Notes: generated by a model not told the origin, from the letters alone. A stretch of 64,000 bases of DNA from Sphingomonas sp. (GCA_003248865.1 QFPK01000018.1:1-64000); one strand, 5' to 3'; numbered from the stretch's first letter, positions 17,240 to 26,568 are shown. Translations and numbers: made by a program.

Positions 17240-18517
17240 TTACTCCCCCTTCACCACCGTGCCGCCCTTCATCACGAAGCCCACCTCCTTCAGCACTTTC
17301 ACATCGCTCAACGGATCGCCGGCCACCGCGATCAGGTCGGCATGATAGCCGGGGCGAAGGGCACCGATGTCCTTCACGCCCAGCAGGTCCGCCGCATTGG
17401 TGGTGGCGGCCACGATGGCGGTCGCGGGCGTCATGCCATGTTCCACCATCAGCTCGAACTCGTCGGCGTTGCGGCCATGCTTCGAAACCCCGGCGTCGGT
17501 GCCGAAGGCGATCTTCACGCCGGCGGGCACCGCCTTTTCCAGCGCCTTACCGGTGATCTGCAGCCGCCACTTCACCTTCTCCAGCACGTCGGGCGGATAG
17601 GCATCGGGGTTGGCGGCCAGCCGCTCCTTGTAACCGTTCACGGTGGACAGCGTCGGCACATAATAGGCGCCGGAGGATTTGAAGAGCTTCAGCGTCTCGT
17701 CGGTCGGCATGGTGCCGTGCTCGATGGAGGCCGCGCCCGCCTGCAGCCCCACATTGATCCCGTCGGTGCCATGGGCATGCACGGCTACCTTCTTGCCGTG
17801 CAGCTTCGCGGTTTCCACAACCGCCTTCGCTTCATCGCTGAACATCTGCTGGCCAAGGCCAGCGCCGATGCGGCTGTTCACGCCCCCGGTGGTGGCGATC
17901 TTGATCACATCCACCCCGCGCCGCACCTGCAGCCGCACCGCGCGTCGGCAGGCATCGACGCCATCGCACAGATTCTCCTGATCGATGGCGTGGGCCAGAT
18001 CGTCAGACAGGCTCAGCGTGCCGTCCATATGGCCGGACGTCACCGAAATCGGCCGCCCCGCGTCCACGATTCGCGGCCCCAGCACCCAGCCCTTGGCCAC
18101 GGCATCCCGCAGCGCGAGAGTCGCCCCAGATCCGTCGCCCAGATTGCGGACGGTTGTGAAACCGGCGTTCAGCGTCTTCATGCCGTTCCATTGCGCGCGC
18201 AACGCCGACAGCCCCGGAGACGAAGACAGCCCTTCCACCAGCGCGGCTTCGCCGCCGGCATCGCTGTCCAGATGCACATGGCTGTCGATCAGCCCGGGCA
18301 GCACGAACTTCGCGCCAAGGTCGATCACCTTCGCCCCCGCAGGCGCCTGCCGGCCCGGCAGCAGCGCCGTGATGCGCCCCTTCTCGATCACGATGGACGT
18401 CGGCCCCAGAGGGGCCCTGCCCGGCTCCGCCAGCACATGATCGGCCTGAATCACCGTCACCTGGGCAGCGACCGGCGCCGACGCGAGCAAAAGGGCTACG
18501 AAGGCCAGACGTGTCAT
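17240..18517 (-). CDS. Secreted amidohydrolase family protein
   Basis: The 425-residue product has a signal peptide (residues 1 to about 19, cleaved near VAAQ) and a metal-dependent amidohydrolase barrel of the prolidase/imidazolonepropionase-like branch. DSHVHLD gives the HxH metal pair, VDVIKIATTGG the bridging lysine strand, VAVHAHG and SIEHGT the later metal histidines, and FGTDAG the final Asp. Such sphingomonad enzymes hydrolyse dipeptides or related amides in the periplasm; the substrate here is not evident. ATG 18517 has GGGGGAA upstream. Confidence 0.88.
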   Translation of the reverse strand: MTRLAFVALLLASAPVAAQVTVIQADHVLAEPGRAPLGPTSIVIEKGRITALLPGRQAPAGAKVIDLGAKFVLPGLIDSHVHLDSDAGGEAALVEGLSSSPGLSALRAQWNGMKTLNAGFTTVRNLGDGSGATLALRDAVAKGWVLGPRIVDAGRPISVTSGHMDGTLSLSDDLAHAIDQENLCDGVDACRRAVRLQVRRGVDVIKIATTGGVNSRIGAGLGQQMFSDEAKAVVETAKLHGKKVAVHAHGTDGINVGLQAGAASIEHGTMPTDETLKLFKSSGAYYVPTLSTVNGYKERLAANPDAYPPDVLEKVKWRLQITGKALEKAVPAGVKIAFGTDAGVSKHGRNADEFELMVEHGMTPATAIVAATTNAADLLGVKDIGALRPGYHADLIAVAGDPLSDVKVLKEVGFVMKGGTVVKGE

Positions 18518-18622
18518 CGGATAATATTCCCCCTTGATGGTTTCCTGCACAGTAAAACGCCGCTCGGCGGAATGCCAAGCCGGCATCATCGTTCCGGTCG
18601 AGGGGGGACAGGCGTGTTTCCT

Positions 18623-18675
18623 GCCTCCGGCGGGGGAGGGGCAATGTGGCAACACTCAAAGCGCCGCAGGCAATC
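18623..18675 (-). repeat. Composite palindrome fragments, copy R6 (decayed)
   Basis: Only the outer motif GCCTCCGGCGGG (18623-18634) and one arm of the central palindrome, GCGCCGCAGGCAATC (18661-18675), remain. They lie in the short gap just downstream of the PBP1A stop and upstream of the amidohydrolase start. Confidence 0.6.
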
Positions 18676-18676
18676 C

Positions 18677-20734
18677 CTATTGCTTCGGCGCCCCGGAGGT
18701 CGCGTCCTCGATCCAGCCGTCGGTCAGCACCTGCGGCTCTTCCTTCACCGGCGGCGGTGCGGAATCGGGAACCAGGCTGGGGTCCAGCCGGCCCGGATCG
18801 GGGTGGGCCGTCGCCGAACCGAATTCGTCGGTGCCCGGCGCCAGCCCATAGGCTTCGGCATCGGGCTCGGTCGCATATTCGGGCAGTTCCACCTGATCGT
18901 TCAGAGGCGTGGGCGCCACGCCCGTCAGCGCCCGGCTCATGAAGGCGGCGAACACCCGCGCCGGGGCCTGCCCGCCGGCGAGGCCGCGCACGGCCTTGGC
19001 ATCGTCGCGGCCCATCCACACGCCGGCCACCAGCTCCGGGGTGAAGCCGATGAACCAGCCGTCCTTGTTGGAGGAGGTGGTGCCCGTCTTCCCGGCCAGC
19101 GGGCGGCCGATCTGGGCGGCGCGGCCGGTGCCGGTTTCCACCGCGGCGCGCATCATGTCGGTCATATACTGCGCCACGAACGGGGCGACCAGGATGCGCG
19201 GATTGTCCGGCTCGCGGTTGTACAGCGTGCGGCCGGACGCGGTGGTGATGGACTGGATCGCCCAGGGCCGTGCCTCCACCCCGCCGCCCGCGATGGAGGC
19301 GTAGGCGGACGTCATCTGCAGCAGCGTCACTTCGGACGACCCCAGCGCCATCGCGGGCTGGGTGGAGATGGGCGTGGTGATTCCGAAGCGGCGCGCCATC
19401 GCGGCCACGCTGTCGAAGCCGAAGCGCTGCCCCAACTGCACCGCGACCGTGTTCACGGACAGCGCGAACGCCTGCCGCATCGTCATCGCGCCCAGATAGC
19501 GGCCGTTGGAATTGCGCGGGCTCCAGCCGTTGATGCGGACGGGTTCGTCCACCACCCGGCTGTCGGGCGTCATGCCTTCTTCCAGCGCCACCAGATAATC
19601 GAACAGCTTCCAGCTGGAGCCGGGCTGCCGCCGCGCGACCACGGCGCGGTTGTAGATGCTCTTGGCGTAATCGCGCCCGCCCACCATTGCGGTCACCGCA
19701 CCGTCAGACCGCATGCCGATGATCCCCAGCTGGGTGCCTTCGATCTGCTGCGCCGCCGCCGCCGCTTCGGCGGCCGCCTGATGGCGCGGGTTCAGGCTGG
19801 TGGTCACGTCCAGCGGCTCCACCGCCTCATCCGTCAGCGTTTCCAGCTGCGTCAGCACCCAGTCGGTGAAATAGCGGACATCGCCCTGATCCTTGTCCAC
19901 CACGAAACGGACGAGATCGACATTGGCGCCGGCCGCTTCCGCCGGCCCGATGGCGCCCGAATCCACCATGGTGGCGATCACGATCCTGGCCCGCCCGCGC
20001 GCGCGCTCCGGGTCCGCCGTCGGGGCATAGCGGCTCGGCGCCTTCACCAGCCCGGCGATGATCGCCGATTGCGCCAGATCCAGCTCGGTCGCCGGATGGC
20101 CATAGAATTTGCGGCTCGCCGCATCGATGCCATAGGCCCCGCCGCCGAAATAGACGCGGTTCAGATACAGCTCCATGATCTGCTGCTTGCTGAACTTGCG
20201 CTCCATCGCCAGCGCCACCACCGCCTCGCGGATCTTGCGGGTGTAGGTTTGATCGAAGGTCAGGAACAGGTTGCGCGCCAACTGCTGGGTGATGGTGGAA
20301 GCGCCCTCGCGCGTGCCGCCTTCGCGCAGGTTCACCACGAACGCCCGCACCATGCCGATGGGGTCGACGCCGGGGTGCCAGTCGAACCGCCGGTCTTCCA
20401 CCGCCTTCATGGCTTCCACCATCTCGGGCGGAATCTCGGCATAGGTCAGCCAGCGGCCATAGCTCGGCCCCACCGTCACCAGCTCGGTGCCGTCCGCCGC
20501 GCGGATCACAACCGATTGCCCCTGCGGGCTCTTCATCAGCTCCTGATAACTCGGCAACGACGACATCGTCAGCGCAACCGCCAGCGCCAGCCCCAGCACC
20601 GCCAGCAACGCAAGCGCTGCCCCCCAGCCGATGAGGCCGGTGACGAAGCGGGAAAAGGCGGAGCGCCGTTTCTTCGCAGGCTTTCGCTTGGGGGTCGGTT
20701 CAGGCATCGGCAGGGCCGCCAGATAGGCTGCCAT
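18677..20734 (-). CDS. Penicillin-binding protein 1A (bifunctional transglycosylase/transpeptidase)
   Basis: The roughly 685-residue class A PBP polymerises lipid II and cross-links peptides at the inner-membrane surface. A basic cytoplasmic tail (PTPKRKPAKKRRS) precedes one membrane helix (about residues 32-58). The GT51 domain shows EDRRFDWHPG with the catalytic Glu and EGASTITQQLARN. The transpeptidase domain shows SSWK (SxxK), SVN (SxN) and KTGTT. The C-terminus is a proline/acid-rich tail. Start choice is uncertain: ATG 20734, GTG 20746 and ATG 20707 are all possible and none has a clear ribosome-binding site. A perfect GGCCGCC-ACAA-GGCGGCC palindrome (20738-20755) sits right at the start region. 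Confidence 0.92.
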   Translation of the reverse strand: MAAYLAALPMPEPTPKRKPAKKRRSAFSRFVTGLIGWGAALALLAVLGLALAVALTMSSLPSYQELMKSPQGQSVVIRAADGTELVTVGPSYGRWLTYAEIPPEMVEAMKAVEDRRFDWHPGVDPIGMVRAFVVNLREGGTREGASTITQQLARNLFLTFDQTYTRKIREAVVALAMERKFSKQQIMELYLNRVYFGGGAYGIDAASRKFYGHPATELDLAQSAIIAGLVKAPSRYAPTADPERARGRARIVIATMVDSGAIGPAEAAGANVDLVRFVVDKDQGDVRYFTDWVLTQLETLTDEAVEPLDVTTSLNPRHQAAAEAAAAAQQIEGTQLGIIGMRSDGAVTAMVGGRDYAKSIYNRAVVARRQPGSSWKLFDYLVALEEGMTPDSRVVDEPVRINGWSPRNSNGRYLGAMTMRQAFALSVNTVAVQLGQRFGFDSVAAMARRFGITTPISTQPAMALGSSEVTLLQMTSAYASIAGGGVEARPWAIQSITTASGRTLYNREPDNPRILVAPFVAQYMTDMMRAAVETGTGRAAQIGRPLAGKTGTTSSNKDGWFIGFTPELVAGVWMGRDDAKAVRGLAGGQAPARVFAAFMSRALTGVAPTPLNDQVELPEYATEPDAEAYGLAPGTDEFGSATAHPDPGRLDPSLVPDSAPPPVKEEPQVLTDGWIEDATSGAPKQ

Positions 20735-20773
20735 TGTGGCCGCCACAAGGCGGCCGGAAACGGCTCGCCGCAG

Positions 20774-20878
20774 CTAGACTTTCAGCGTGATGACGGAACA
20801 GCCGCTCATCCACAGGATCCCGTTCAGAACCACGGTCAGCACGATCGAGATCAGGATCGATTTGGTCAATGTGCTCAT
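20774..20878 (-). CDS. Small single-span membrane protein, 34 aa
   Basis: A short frame encodes a 34-residue peptide with a short polar N-terminus, a hydrophobic stretch (ILISIVLTVVLNGILWM) and a C-terminal SGCSVITLKV. ATG 20878 is preceded by an excellent ribosome-binding site (AAGGGGGCTTC), which is the main argument that it is expressed. The single cysteine is not in a convincing lipobox position. It lies in the gap between the PBP1A and argG starts. No family is recognised. Confidence 0.6.
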   Translation of the reverse strand: MSTLTKSILISIVLTVVLNGILWMSGCSVITLKV

Positions 20879-21004
20879 GAAGCCCCCTTCGCTCGTCGGG
20901 AAACTGGCGGGGCGGCCGCTGAACGGCAAGCCATTATTGCGCGCATGGCTTCCCGCCCCTATGCGCAGCCCCGTTCCCTCCACACATCAGACATGGGCGA
21001 AATG

Positions 21005-22222
21005 ATGAGCGATTCGGTGAAGAAGGTTGTGCTGGCCTTTTCGGGCGGCCTCGATACCAGCGTGATCCTGAAGTGGCTGCAGTCCACCTACAATTGCGAA
21101 GTCGTCACCTTCACAGCCGATCTGGGCCAGGGCGAAGAGCTGGAGCCCGCCCGCCACAAGGCGGAGCTGATGGGCGTGAAGCAGATCTTCATCGACGATC
21201 TGCGCGAGGAATTCGTGAAGGATTTCGTGGCCCCCATGATGCGCTCCAACGCGCTCTATGAAGGCCAGTATCTGCTGGGCACCTCCATCGCCCGCCCGCT
21301 GATAGCCAAGCGCCAGATCGAGATCGCGAAGCAAGTGGGCGCAGACGCCGTCTCCCACGGTGCCACCGGCAAGGGCAATGATCAGGTGCGCTTCGAACTG
21401 GGCTATTACGCGCTCGCGCCCGACATCCGCATCATCGCCCCCTGGCGCGAATGGGATCTCACCAGCCGCGAAGCCCTCATCGCCTTCGCAGAGGCCCACC
21501 AGATCCCCATCCCGCGCGACAAGCGTGGCGAAAGCCCGTTCAGCACGGACGCGAACCTCCTCCACACCTCGTCCGAAGGCAAGGTGCTGGAAGACCCGTG
21601 GGAAGAAGTGCCGGACTATGTCTATTCCCGCACCGACAACCCGGAAACCGCACCCGACGTGCCGGAATATATCACCATCGATTTCGAACGCGGCGACCCG
21701 GTCGCCGTCAACGGCGAAGGCCTCTCCCCCGCCACCCTGCTCAAGAAGCTGAACGACCTCGGCAAGCTGCACGGCATCGGCCGCCTCGACCTCGTCGAGA
21801 ACCGCTTCGTCGGCATGAAGTCGCGCGGCATGTACGAAACCCCCGGCGGCACCATCTGGCACGCCGCCCACCGCGGCATCGAATCCATCACACTGGATCG
21901 CGGCGCCGCCCACCTGAAGGACGAACTCGCCGTCCGCTACGCCGAGCTGATCTACAACGGCTTCTGGTTCGCCCCCGAACGCGAAATGCTGCAAGCCGCC
22001 ATCGATTATTCGCAGGACAAGGTGACAGGCACCGTCCGCCTGAAACTCTACAAGGGCAGCGTGAACGTGGTGGGCCGCAAATCCCCCTACAGCCTCTACA
22101 GCCCGAAGATCGTCACCTTCGAAGACGATCAGGGCGCCTACGACCAACGCGACGCCAAGGGCTTCATCAAGCTGAACGCGCTCAGGCTGCGGCTGCTCGG
22201 GCAACGCGACCGGCAGGGGTGA
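21005..22222 (+). CDS. argG: Argininosuccinate synthase
   Basis: The 405-residue enzyme condenses citrulline and aspartate with ATP in arginine biosynthesis. The N-terminal ATP PP-motif AFSGGLDTS, the GATGKGNDQVRFE motif and the SxYSPKIVTF-type C-terminal region match type I argininosuccinate synthase. Three in-frame ATGs lie close together (20993, 21002, 21005). I chose 21005 (MSDSVKKVVLAFSGG), the usual family N-terminus. The long open frame upstream of it is the antisense shadow of PBP1A. A composite palindrome starts 14 bp after the stop. Confidence 0.95.
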   Translation: MSDSVKKVVLAFSGGLDTSVILKWLQSTYNCEVVTFTADLGQGEELEPARHKAELMGVKQIFIDDLREEFVKDFVAPMMRSNALYEGQYLLGTSIARPLIAKRQIEIAKQVGADAVSHGATGKGNDQVRFELGYYALAPDIRIIAPWREWDLTSREALIAFAEAHQIPIPRDKRGESPFSTDANLLHTSSEGKVLEDPWEEVPDYVYSRTDNPETAPDVPEYITIDFERGDPVAVNGEGLSPATLLKKLNDLGKLHGIGRLDLVENRFVGMKSRGMYETPGGTIWHAAHRGIESITLDRGAAHLKDELAVRYAELIYNGFWFAPEREMLQAAIDYSQDKVTGTVRLKLYKGSVNVVGRKSPYSLYSPKIVTFEDDQGAYDQRDAKGFIKLNALRLRLLGQRDRQG

Positions 22223-22235
22223 GCGAGGGGCGTTG

Positions 22236-22472
22236 CGGTTGAGGGGGCTCCGCCCCCTCAAACTCCCCCGGCAGGGAGATGATCTCCCTGCACCCACATT
22301 CGTAAGCCACTCGTAGAGGTTGTGCTGACGGTGAGGCTTACTGCCTGCGGCGCCAGCAAGCCCAGGCGCCGCAGGCAATCAAACCAAGTCACGCGCGCCA
22401 CATCAGAGTAGCGCACAACGCCAACTTAGAGGGTGCAGGGAAATCATTTCCCTGCCCGCCGGAGGCAAAAAA
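22236..22472 (+). repeat. Composite palindrome, copy R3 (complete)
   Basis: Located between convergent argG and gtrA-like genes. Hairpin TTGAGGGGGC-TCC-GCCCCCTCAA (22239-22261); palindrome GCAGGGAGAT-G-ATCTCCCTGC (22271-22291); linker with TTGTGCTGACGG; central palindrome TGCCTGCGGCGCC / GGCGCCGCAGGCA (22342-22354, 22365-22377); linker with ACATCAGAGTAGCGC; terminal palindrome (22435-22455); CCGCCGGAGGC and an A-run. Confidence 0.85.
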
Positions 22473-22483
22473 CCCTCCTCGCC

Positions 22484-22876
22484 CTACCGCGCAAAAATCG
22501 CCCGGAACCGCGTGAACGTCACGACCGCAGCTGCCCCCATGCCGCCGGCGATTGCCAGCGCGTTGGGCAGGCCTGCGCGGTGCATCAGGGCGAACACGCC
22601 ATAGTTCACGGCCATTCCCAGCGCCGCTGCCAGCACATAGCGCCCGAATTCGCGCCAGCTGGGTCGCCCGGCGGCGCGGAAGGTGAAGATGCGGTTGGCG
22701 AGGAAGCCGACGCAGACCGAGGCCGACAGCGAGATCAGCCGCCCGCCCAGCGGCGGCACGCCGGCCTCAGCCAGCAGCGTCAGCACGCCCCAGTCGACCC
22801 CGAACACCAGCGGCGCGACGAGGCCGAAGCGGAGCGTCTGGCCGATCCAGGCGGGGCGGGGCGCGGGTGAGGGCAT
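22484..22876 (-). CDS. GtrA family membrane protein
   Basis: The 130-residue protein has four hydrophobic segments and the GtrA-family pattern FGLVAPLVFGVDWGVLTLL at the N-terminus and FLANRIFTFR in the middle. GtrA proteins are thought to flip or help transfer lipid-linked sugars during surface polysaccharide modification. No glycosyltransferase partner is adjacent. It is divergent from the AI-2E gene, separated by 78 bp that include the palindrome CGCGTTAACGCG (22913-22924). Confidence 0.82.
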   Translation of the reverse strand: MPSPAPRPAWIGQTLRFGLVAPLVFGVDWGVLTLLAEAGVPPLGGRLISLSASVCVGFLANRIFTFRAAGRPSWREFGRYVLAAALGMAVNYGVFALMHRAGLPNALAIAGGMGAAAVVTFTRFRAIFAR

Positions 22877-22954
22877 GGCGCCACAGAAGCCGCGCGGCGG
22901 TGGTTGGTCAAGCGCGTTAACGCGGCTATGGGGGTCGGGTAAGGAGTTGATAAT

Positions 22955-24037
22955 ATGGCAGGGCAAGGGGCACCCGTTTCGGATCTCACCATCTTCCGTC
23001 GCACGCTTGTGGTGGCGGCGGGCATCGGCTTCGCCGTGGTGATGTGGCGGCTGACGGATCTGATCCTGCTGTTGCTGGCGGCGGCGCTGGTGGCCTTCAT
23101 CTTCTACAAGTTCACCGGCTTTCTGCAGCGCAAGCTGCGGCTGCCCTTTCCGGCCGCGCTTGCGCTGGCGATCATCCTGCCCACGCTGTTCCTCGTCATC
23201 ACCTTCGCCATGTTCGGCAACATGATGGCGGACCAGTTCGCGATCCTGTTCGCGCAGATTCCGCAAGCCTGGGCCGATCTGCAAGTCTGGCTGCAGACCA
23301 GCTCCATCGGCCGCGAGGTGATGGCGAGCGCGGGCAGTTTCGTGCCGGAGGGCAGCCGCATCGTCTCCATCGTGCAGACGGTGTTCTCAAGCCTGGGCAC
23401 GGTCGTCACCAGCCTTGTGGTGGTGATCGTGGCGGGCATCTACCTTGCCGCGCAGCCCCGGCTTTATGGCCTGGGCGTGCTGCATCTGGTGCCGCCGCAT
23501 GCCCGCCAGAAGACGGTGGAGGTGCTGCGCGCCGTGGCGGATGCGATCTCCAGCTGGCTGAAGGCGCAGGGGGTCAGCATGGTCTTCGTCGGCATCTTCA
23601 CCGGCGTCGCGCTGTCCATCGTGGGCATCCCGGCCGCGCCGGCCATCGGGCTGGTGGCGGGCCTGTGCGAATTCGTGCCCTATCTGGGCACCATCGTGGT
23701 GGCGATTCCCTCCATCCTGATCGGCTTCTCGATCAGCCCGGAAACGGGGGTGTGGACCATTGTCGCCATCGTGGTGGTGCAGCAGGTGCAGGGCAACATC
23801 GTCACCCCGCTCATTCAGTCCAGCATGGCGGAACTGCCGCCCGCGCTCACCATCTTCTCGCTGATTGCGGCGGGCGTGATCCTGGGGCCGATGGGGGTGA
23901 TCCTGGCGGTCCCCCTCACCGTGGTCGCGCAGACGCTGATCAAGAAACTGGTGGTCTACCCCGGCGACGTTGCGAATCCGGCCGCCGGGGCAGAAACCCT
24001 CAGCGACGAAGCCGCGACGCCGCCGACCGGATCTTGA
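22955..24037 (+). CDS. AI-2E family transporter (TqsA/PerM-like)
   Basis: The 360-residue membrane protein has about eight predicted helices and the AI-2E (PF01594) profile: an N-terminal two-helix hairpin, a large soluble loop (about residues 85-135), and the conserved GLVAGLCEFVPYLGTIV and VVQQVQGNIVTPLIQ segments. Family members export small molecules or Na+ in exchange for protons; the autoinducer-2 link applies to few. ATG 22955 follows AAGGAG. The last 38 bp overlap the convergent HdeD gene. Confidence 0.88.
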   Translation: MAGQGAPVSDLTIFRRTLVVAAGIGFAVVMWRLTDLILLLLAAALVAFIFYKFTGFLQRKLRLPFPAALALAIILPTLFLVITFAMFGNMMADQFAILFAQIPQAWADLQVWLQTSSIGREVMASAGSFVPEGSRIVSIVQTVFSSLGTVVTSLVVVIVAGIYLAAQPRLYGLGVLHLVPPHARQKTVEVLRAVADAISSWLKAQGVSMVFVGIFTGVALSIVGIPAAPAIGLVAGLCEFVPYLGTIVVAIPSILIGFSISPETGVWTIVAIVVVQQVQGNIVTPLIQSSMAELPPALTIFSLIAAGVILGPMGVILAVPLTVVAQTLIKKLVVYPGDVANPAAGAETLSDEAATPPTGS

Positions 24038-24575
24038 AGCCCAGCACCAGCAGCAGCAGGCCGAAAGCGAACGCCCAGACGCCGATCCACCAGATCAGGA
24101 TCTTCAGCCCCGCCATCGGCGCGAAGATCAGCACGGCGGCAAAGCCCAGGTTCACCAGCGCAGACAGCAGCAGCAGGCCGCGCCCATGGGCCGCATCCAG
24201 CCGGAACGAGGCGAACAGCAGCAGCAGGCCCGACACCAGAGAGCGGATCGCGATCAGGATGAAGATGAAGGTAACGGCAAAGCCCGGCACCGCGAACATC
24301 ATCACGCCGATGGCGATGTTCAGCACGGCTTCCACCAGCAGCCACACCCAGCGCTCGCCGCGCCGCGCCTGGCCGAAGGCAGCGGCAAGGCCGAAGCCGC
24401 CGTCCACGATGGACCACAGGGCATAGACGAACAGCAGCGAGAAGCCCGCTACCTGCGGGCTGGCGAAGCAGAGGATGCCGAACAGCACCCCGGCGAGCCC
24501 GCGCAGCACGATCAGCCACCAGCGGTCCTCCAGAAGTTCCAGCAGGTTCGAGTAAACGATCGAAGAGCTCGCCAT
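24000..24575 (-). CDS. HdeD/DUF308 family membrane protein
   Basis: The 191-residue protein has six hydrophobic segments in the paired-helix pattern of HdeD, an inner-membrane protein linked to acid resistance at high cell density in E. coli. The RWWLIVLRGLAGVLFGILCF start is typical. It overlaps the end of the AI-2E gene tail-to-tail by 38 bp (24000-24037), so both C-termini are encoded by the same DNA on opposite strands. Function in this organism is inferred from family only. Confidence 0.85.
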   Translation of the reverse strand: MASSSIVYSNLLELLEDRWWLIVLRGLAGVLFGILCFASPQVAGFSLLFVYALWSIVDGGFGLAAAFGQARRGERWVWLLVEAVLNIAIGVMMFAVPGFAVTFIFILIAIRSLVSGLLLLFASFRLDAAHGRGLLLLSALVNLGFAAVLIFAPMAGLKILIWWIGVWAFAFGLLLLVLGFKIRSAASRLRR

Positions 24576-24634
24576 TTTTCAGTCTCCTGGCAGACAGATG
24601 CCAATTTTGATGAGGCCCCAGCCGCAGCGCGCCG

Positions 24635-25390
24635 TCAAGCCGGGTCGGTGATGGTTTCCACGCTGGTTTCGGGGTCGGCTGCCGGAGCGAGGCGAACGTC
24701 GCCCTGCTGCAGGCGCCCTTCGGCCGTCAGGGTCGCGTCGCCGCCTTCGATTGCGAACCCGGCCGCGGCCAGCCCCACCAGCGCCAGCCGGTTGTCGGGC
24801 CTCAGTCGCAGCTTGCCCGTCCAGCTGCCGTTGGCGCTCAGCCACAGGTCCAGCCCGGCGCGATCCCCGGGCAGCCGCAGCGGCGCGAACAGCCGGTCCC
24901 CGTCGCAGGCGGGCGATCCGCTGAGCGCGGGCGTTTCCCCAAGGAAGGGAATGCCGGACAGGCTGGTGGAGACCTGCCCGCCCGCCGAACGGCAGGCGCC
25001 GCGCGGCGACAGGGTGGTGTGCACATCCTGAAAACGGATCGTCAGCGCCGGCGCGGGGTATGGCAGCAGCTGCAACGGCAGTTCCCCGCTCAGCTCCTCC
25101 AGCCGCCGGTCCTGCCGTGTGCCGCCGGCCCGGCCGGACAGCGTCGGACCCATGCGGTGGAAGCGAAGGCTGGCCTCGCCCTTCAGCAGGCGGCCGGCAT
25201 CCAGCCCCACGTCCACATCGCCCAGCGGCAGCCCGGCATAGCGGGCATTGCGCAGCCGGCCGCTCCAGATGGAGCCCGACACGTTGTCGGCCTCCAGCCC
25301 GGGCGCCAGCCGCGACGTGGCCGCAGACAGCGGGAAGAACAGGATCAGCAGCGCAAGCGCGCCCACCCCCAGAACAACAAGCCAGCGCAT
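24635..25390 (-). CDS. gspN: Type II secretion system protein N
   Basis: The 251-residue product has one N-terminal membrane helix and a beta-rich periplasmic domain, matching GspN (PF01203). The pattern VSGSIWSGRLRNARYAGLPLGDVDV near residue 38 is typical. GspN is an accessory part of type II secretion. It stands alone here, with no other gsp gene in the window, which is common for this gene in sphingomonads. ATG 25390 follows AGGAGATTTG. Confidence 0.82.
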   Translation of the reverse strand: MRWLVVLGVGALALLILFFPLSAATSRLAPGLEADNVSGSIWSGRLRNARYAGLPLGDVDVGLDAGRLLKGEASLRFHRMGPTLSGRAGGTRQDRRLEELSGELPLQLLPYPAPALTIRFQDVHTTLSPRGACRSAGGQVSTSLSGIPFLGETPALSGSPACDGDRLFAPLRLPGDRAGLDLWLSANGSWTGKLRLRPDNRLALVGLAAAGFAIEGGDATLTAEGRLQQGDVRLAPAADPETSVETITDPA

Positions 25391-25506
25391 CAAATCTCCT
25401 GCACGAACAATTATTACGACATTGACGGGCGCGCCGCACCGAGGCAATCCGCCGCGCTGCCTATTGGCATGTCCATATGGCAGCGACATGATTTCGGAGA
25501 CTGAAA

Positions 25507-26547
25507 GTGGGATATAAGGTTGTCGTCGTCGGGGCCACGGGAAATGTGGGCCGCGAAATGCTGAACATCCTGGCGGAGCGGGAATTCCCGATCGCCGAGA
25601 TTGCTGCCGTGGCCTCGCCGCGCAGCCAGGGTGACATCATTGAATTCGGCGACACCGACAAGACCATTAAAGTCCAGTCCATCGAGCATTTCGATTTCAC
25701 CGGCTGGGATATCGCGCTGTTCGCCGCCGGCTCCGGCCCCACCAAGATCCACGCCCCCCGCGCGGCGGCGGCCGGCTGCGTCGTGATCGACAATTCGTCG
25801 CTCTACCGCATGGAAGCCGACGTGCCGCTGATCGTGCCGGAAGTGAATCCGGACGCGATCGACGGCTACAAGAAGCGCAACATCATCGCCAACCCCAACT
25901 GCTCCACCGCGCAGATGGTGGTGGCGCTGAAACCGCTGCACGATGCCGCCGGCATCACACGCGTGGTGGTGTCCACCTACCAGTCCGTCTCGGGCGCGGG
26001 GAAGGCCGGCATGGACGAGCTGTTCAGCCAGACCCGTTCCGTGTTCGTGGGTGAAGACAAGACGGTGGAGAAATTCACCAAGCAGATCGCATTCAACGTG
26101 ATCCCGCACATCGATGTCTTCGTGGGCGCCGACACCGGCTATGACGGCTACACCAAGGAAGAGCTGAAGATGGCGCAGGAGACGAACAAGATTCTCTCCC
26201 CCGACATCAAGGTCAGCGCCACCTGCGTGCGCGTGCCCGTGTTCGTCGGCCATTCCGAAGCGATCTCCATCGAGTTCGAACGACCCCTCTCGGTCGCCAA
26301 GGCGCAATCCATCCTGCGCGAAGCGCCGGGCATCATGCTCGTCGACAAGCGCGAGGACGGCGGATACGTCACCCCCATCGAATGCGTGGGCGACAGCGCC
26401 ACCTATGTCAGCCGCGTCCGCAAGGACCCCACGGTCGAGAACGGCCTGACGCTCTGGTGCGTGTCGGACAATCTCCGCAAGGGCGCCGCGCTGAACGCCG
26501 TGCAGATCGCGGAACTGCTGGGCCGCCGGCACCTGAAAAAGGCCTGA
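25507..26547 (+). CDS. asd: Aspartate-semialdehyde dehydrogenase
   Basis: Asd reduces aspartyl phosphate to aspartate semialdehyde on the path to lysine, diaminopimelate, methionine and threonine. The 346-residue protein shows the NADP-binding VGATGNVGREML, the catalytic cysteine in NPNCSTAQM, and the conserved GHSEAISIEFE region. The start is GTG 25507 with GGAG upstream. It is a single-gene unit ended by a strong intrinsic terminator at 26569-26598. Confidence 0.95.
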   Translation: MGYKVVVVGATGNVGREMLNILAEREFPIAEIAAVASPRSQGDIIEFGDTDKTIKVQSIEHFDFTGWDIALFAAGSGPTKIHAPRAAAAGCVVIDNSSLYRMEADVPLIVPEVNPDAIDGYKKRNIIANPNCSTAQMVVALKPLHDAAGITRVVVSTYQSVSGAGKAGMDELFSQTRSVFVGEDKTVEKFTKQIAFNVIPHIDVFVGADTGYDGYTKEELKMAQETNKILSPDIKVSATCVRVPVFVGHSEAISIEFERPLSVAKAQSILREAPGIMLVDKREDGGYVTPIECVGDSATYVSRVRKDPTVENGLTLWCVSDNLRKGAALNAVQIAELLGRRHLKKA

Positions 26548-26568
26548 CGGCTTTTCAACGGACAGCGA

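Noticed and set aside
20738..20755. Palindrome GGCCGCC-ACAA-GGCGGCC at the PBP1A start as a terminator
   Set aside because: It has no T-run and sits at the translation start, so at most it is a leader hairpin.
16835..22222. A 1795-codon open frame on the plus strand
   Set aside because: Only its last 405 codons are argG. The rest is the antisense of the ABC-F, amidohydrolase and PBP1A genes, a common artefact of GC-rich codon use, with low-complexity Arg/His-rich translation.
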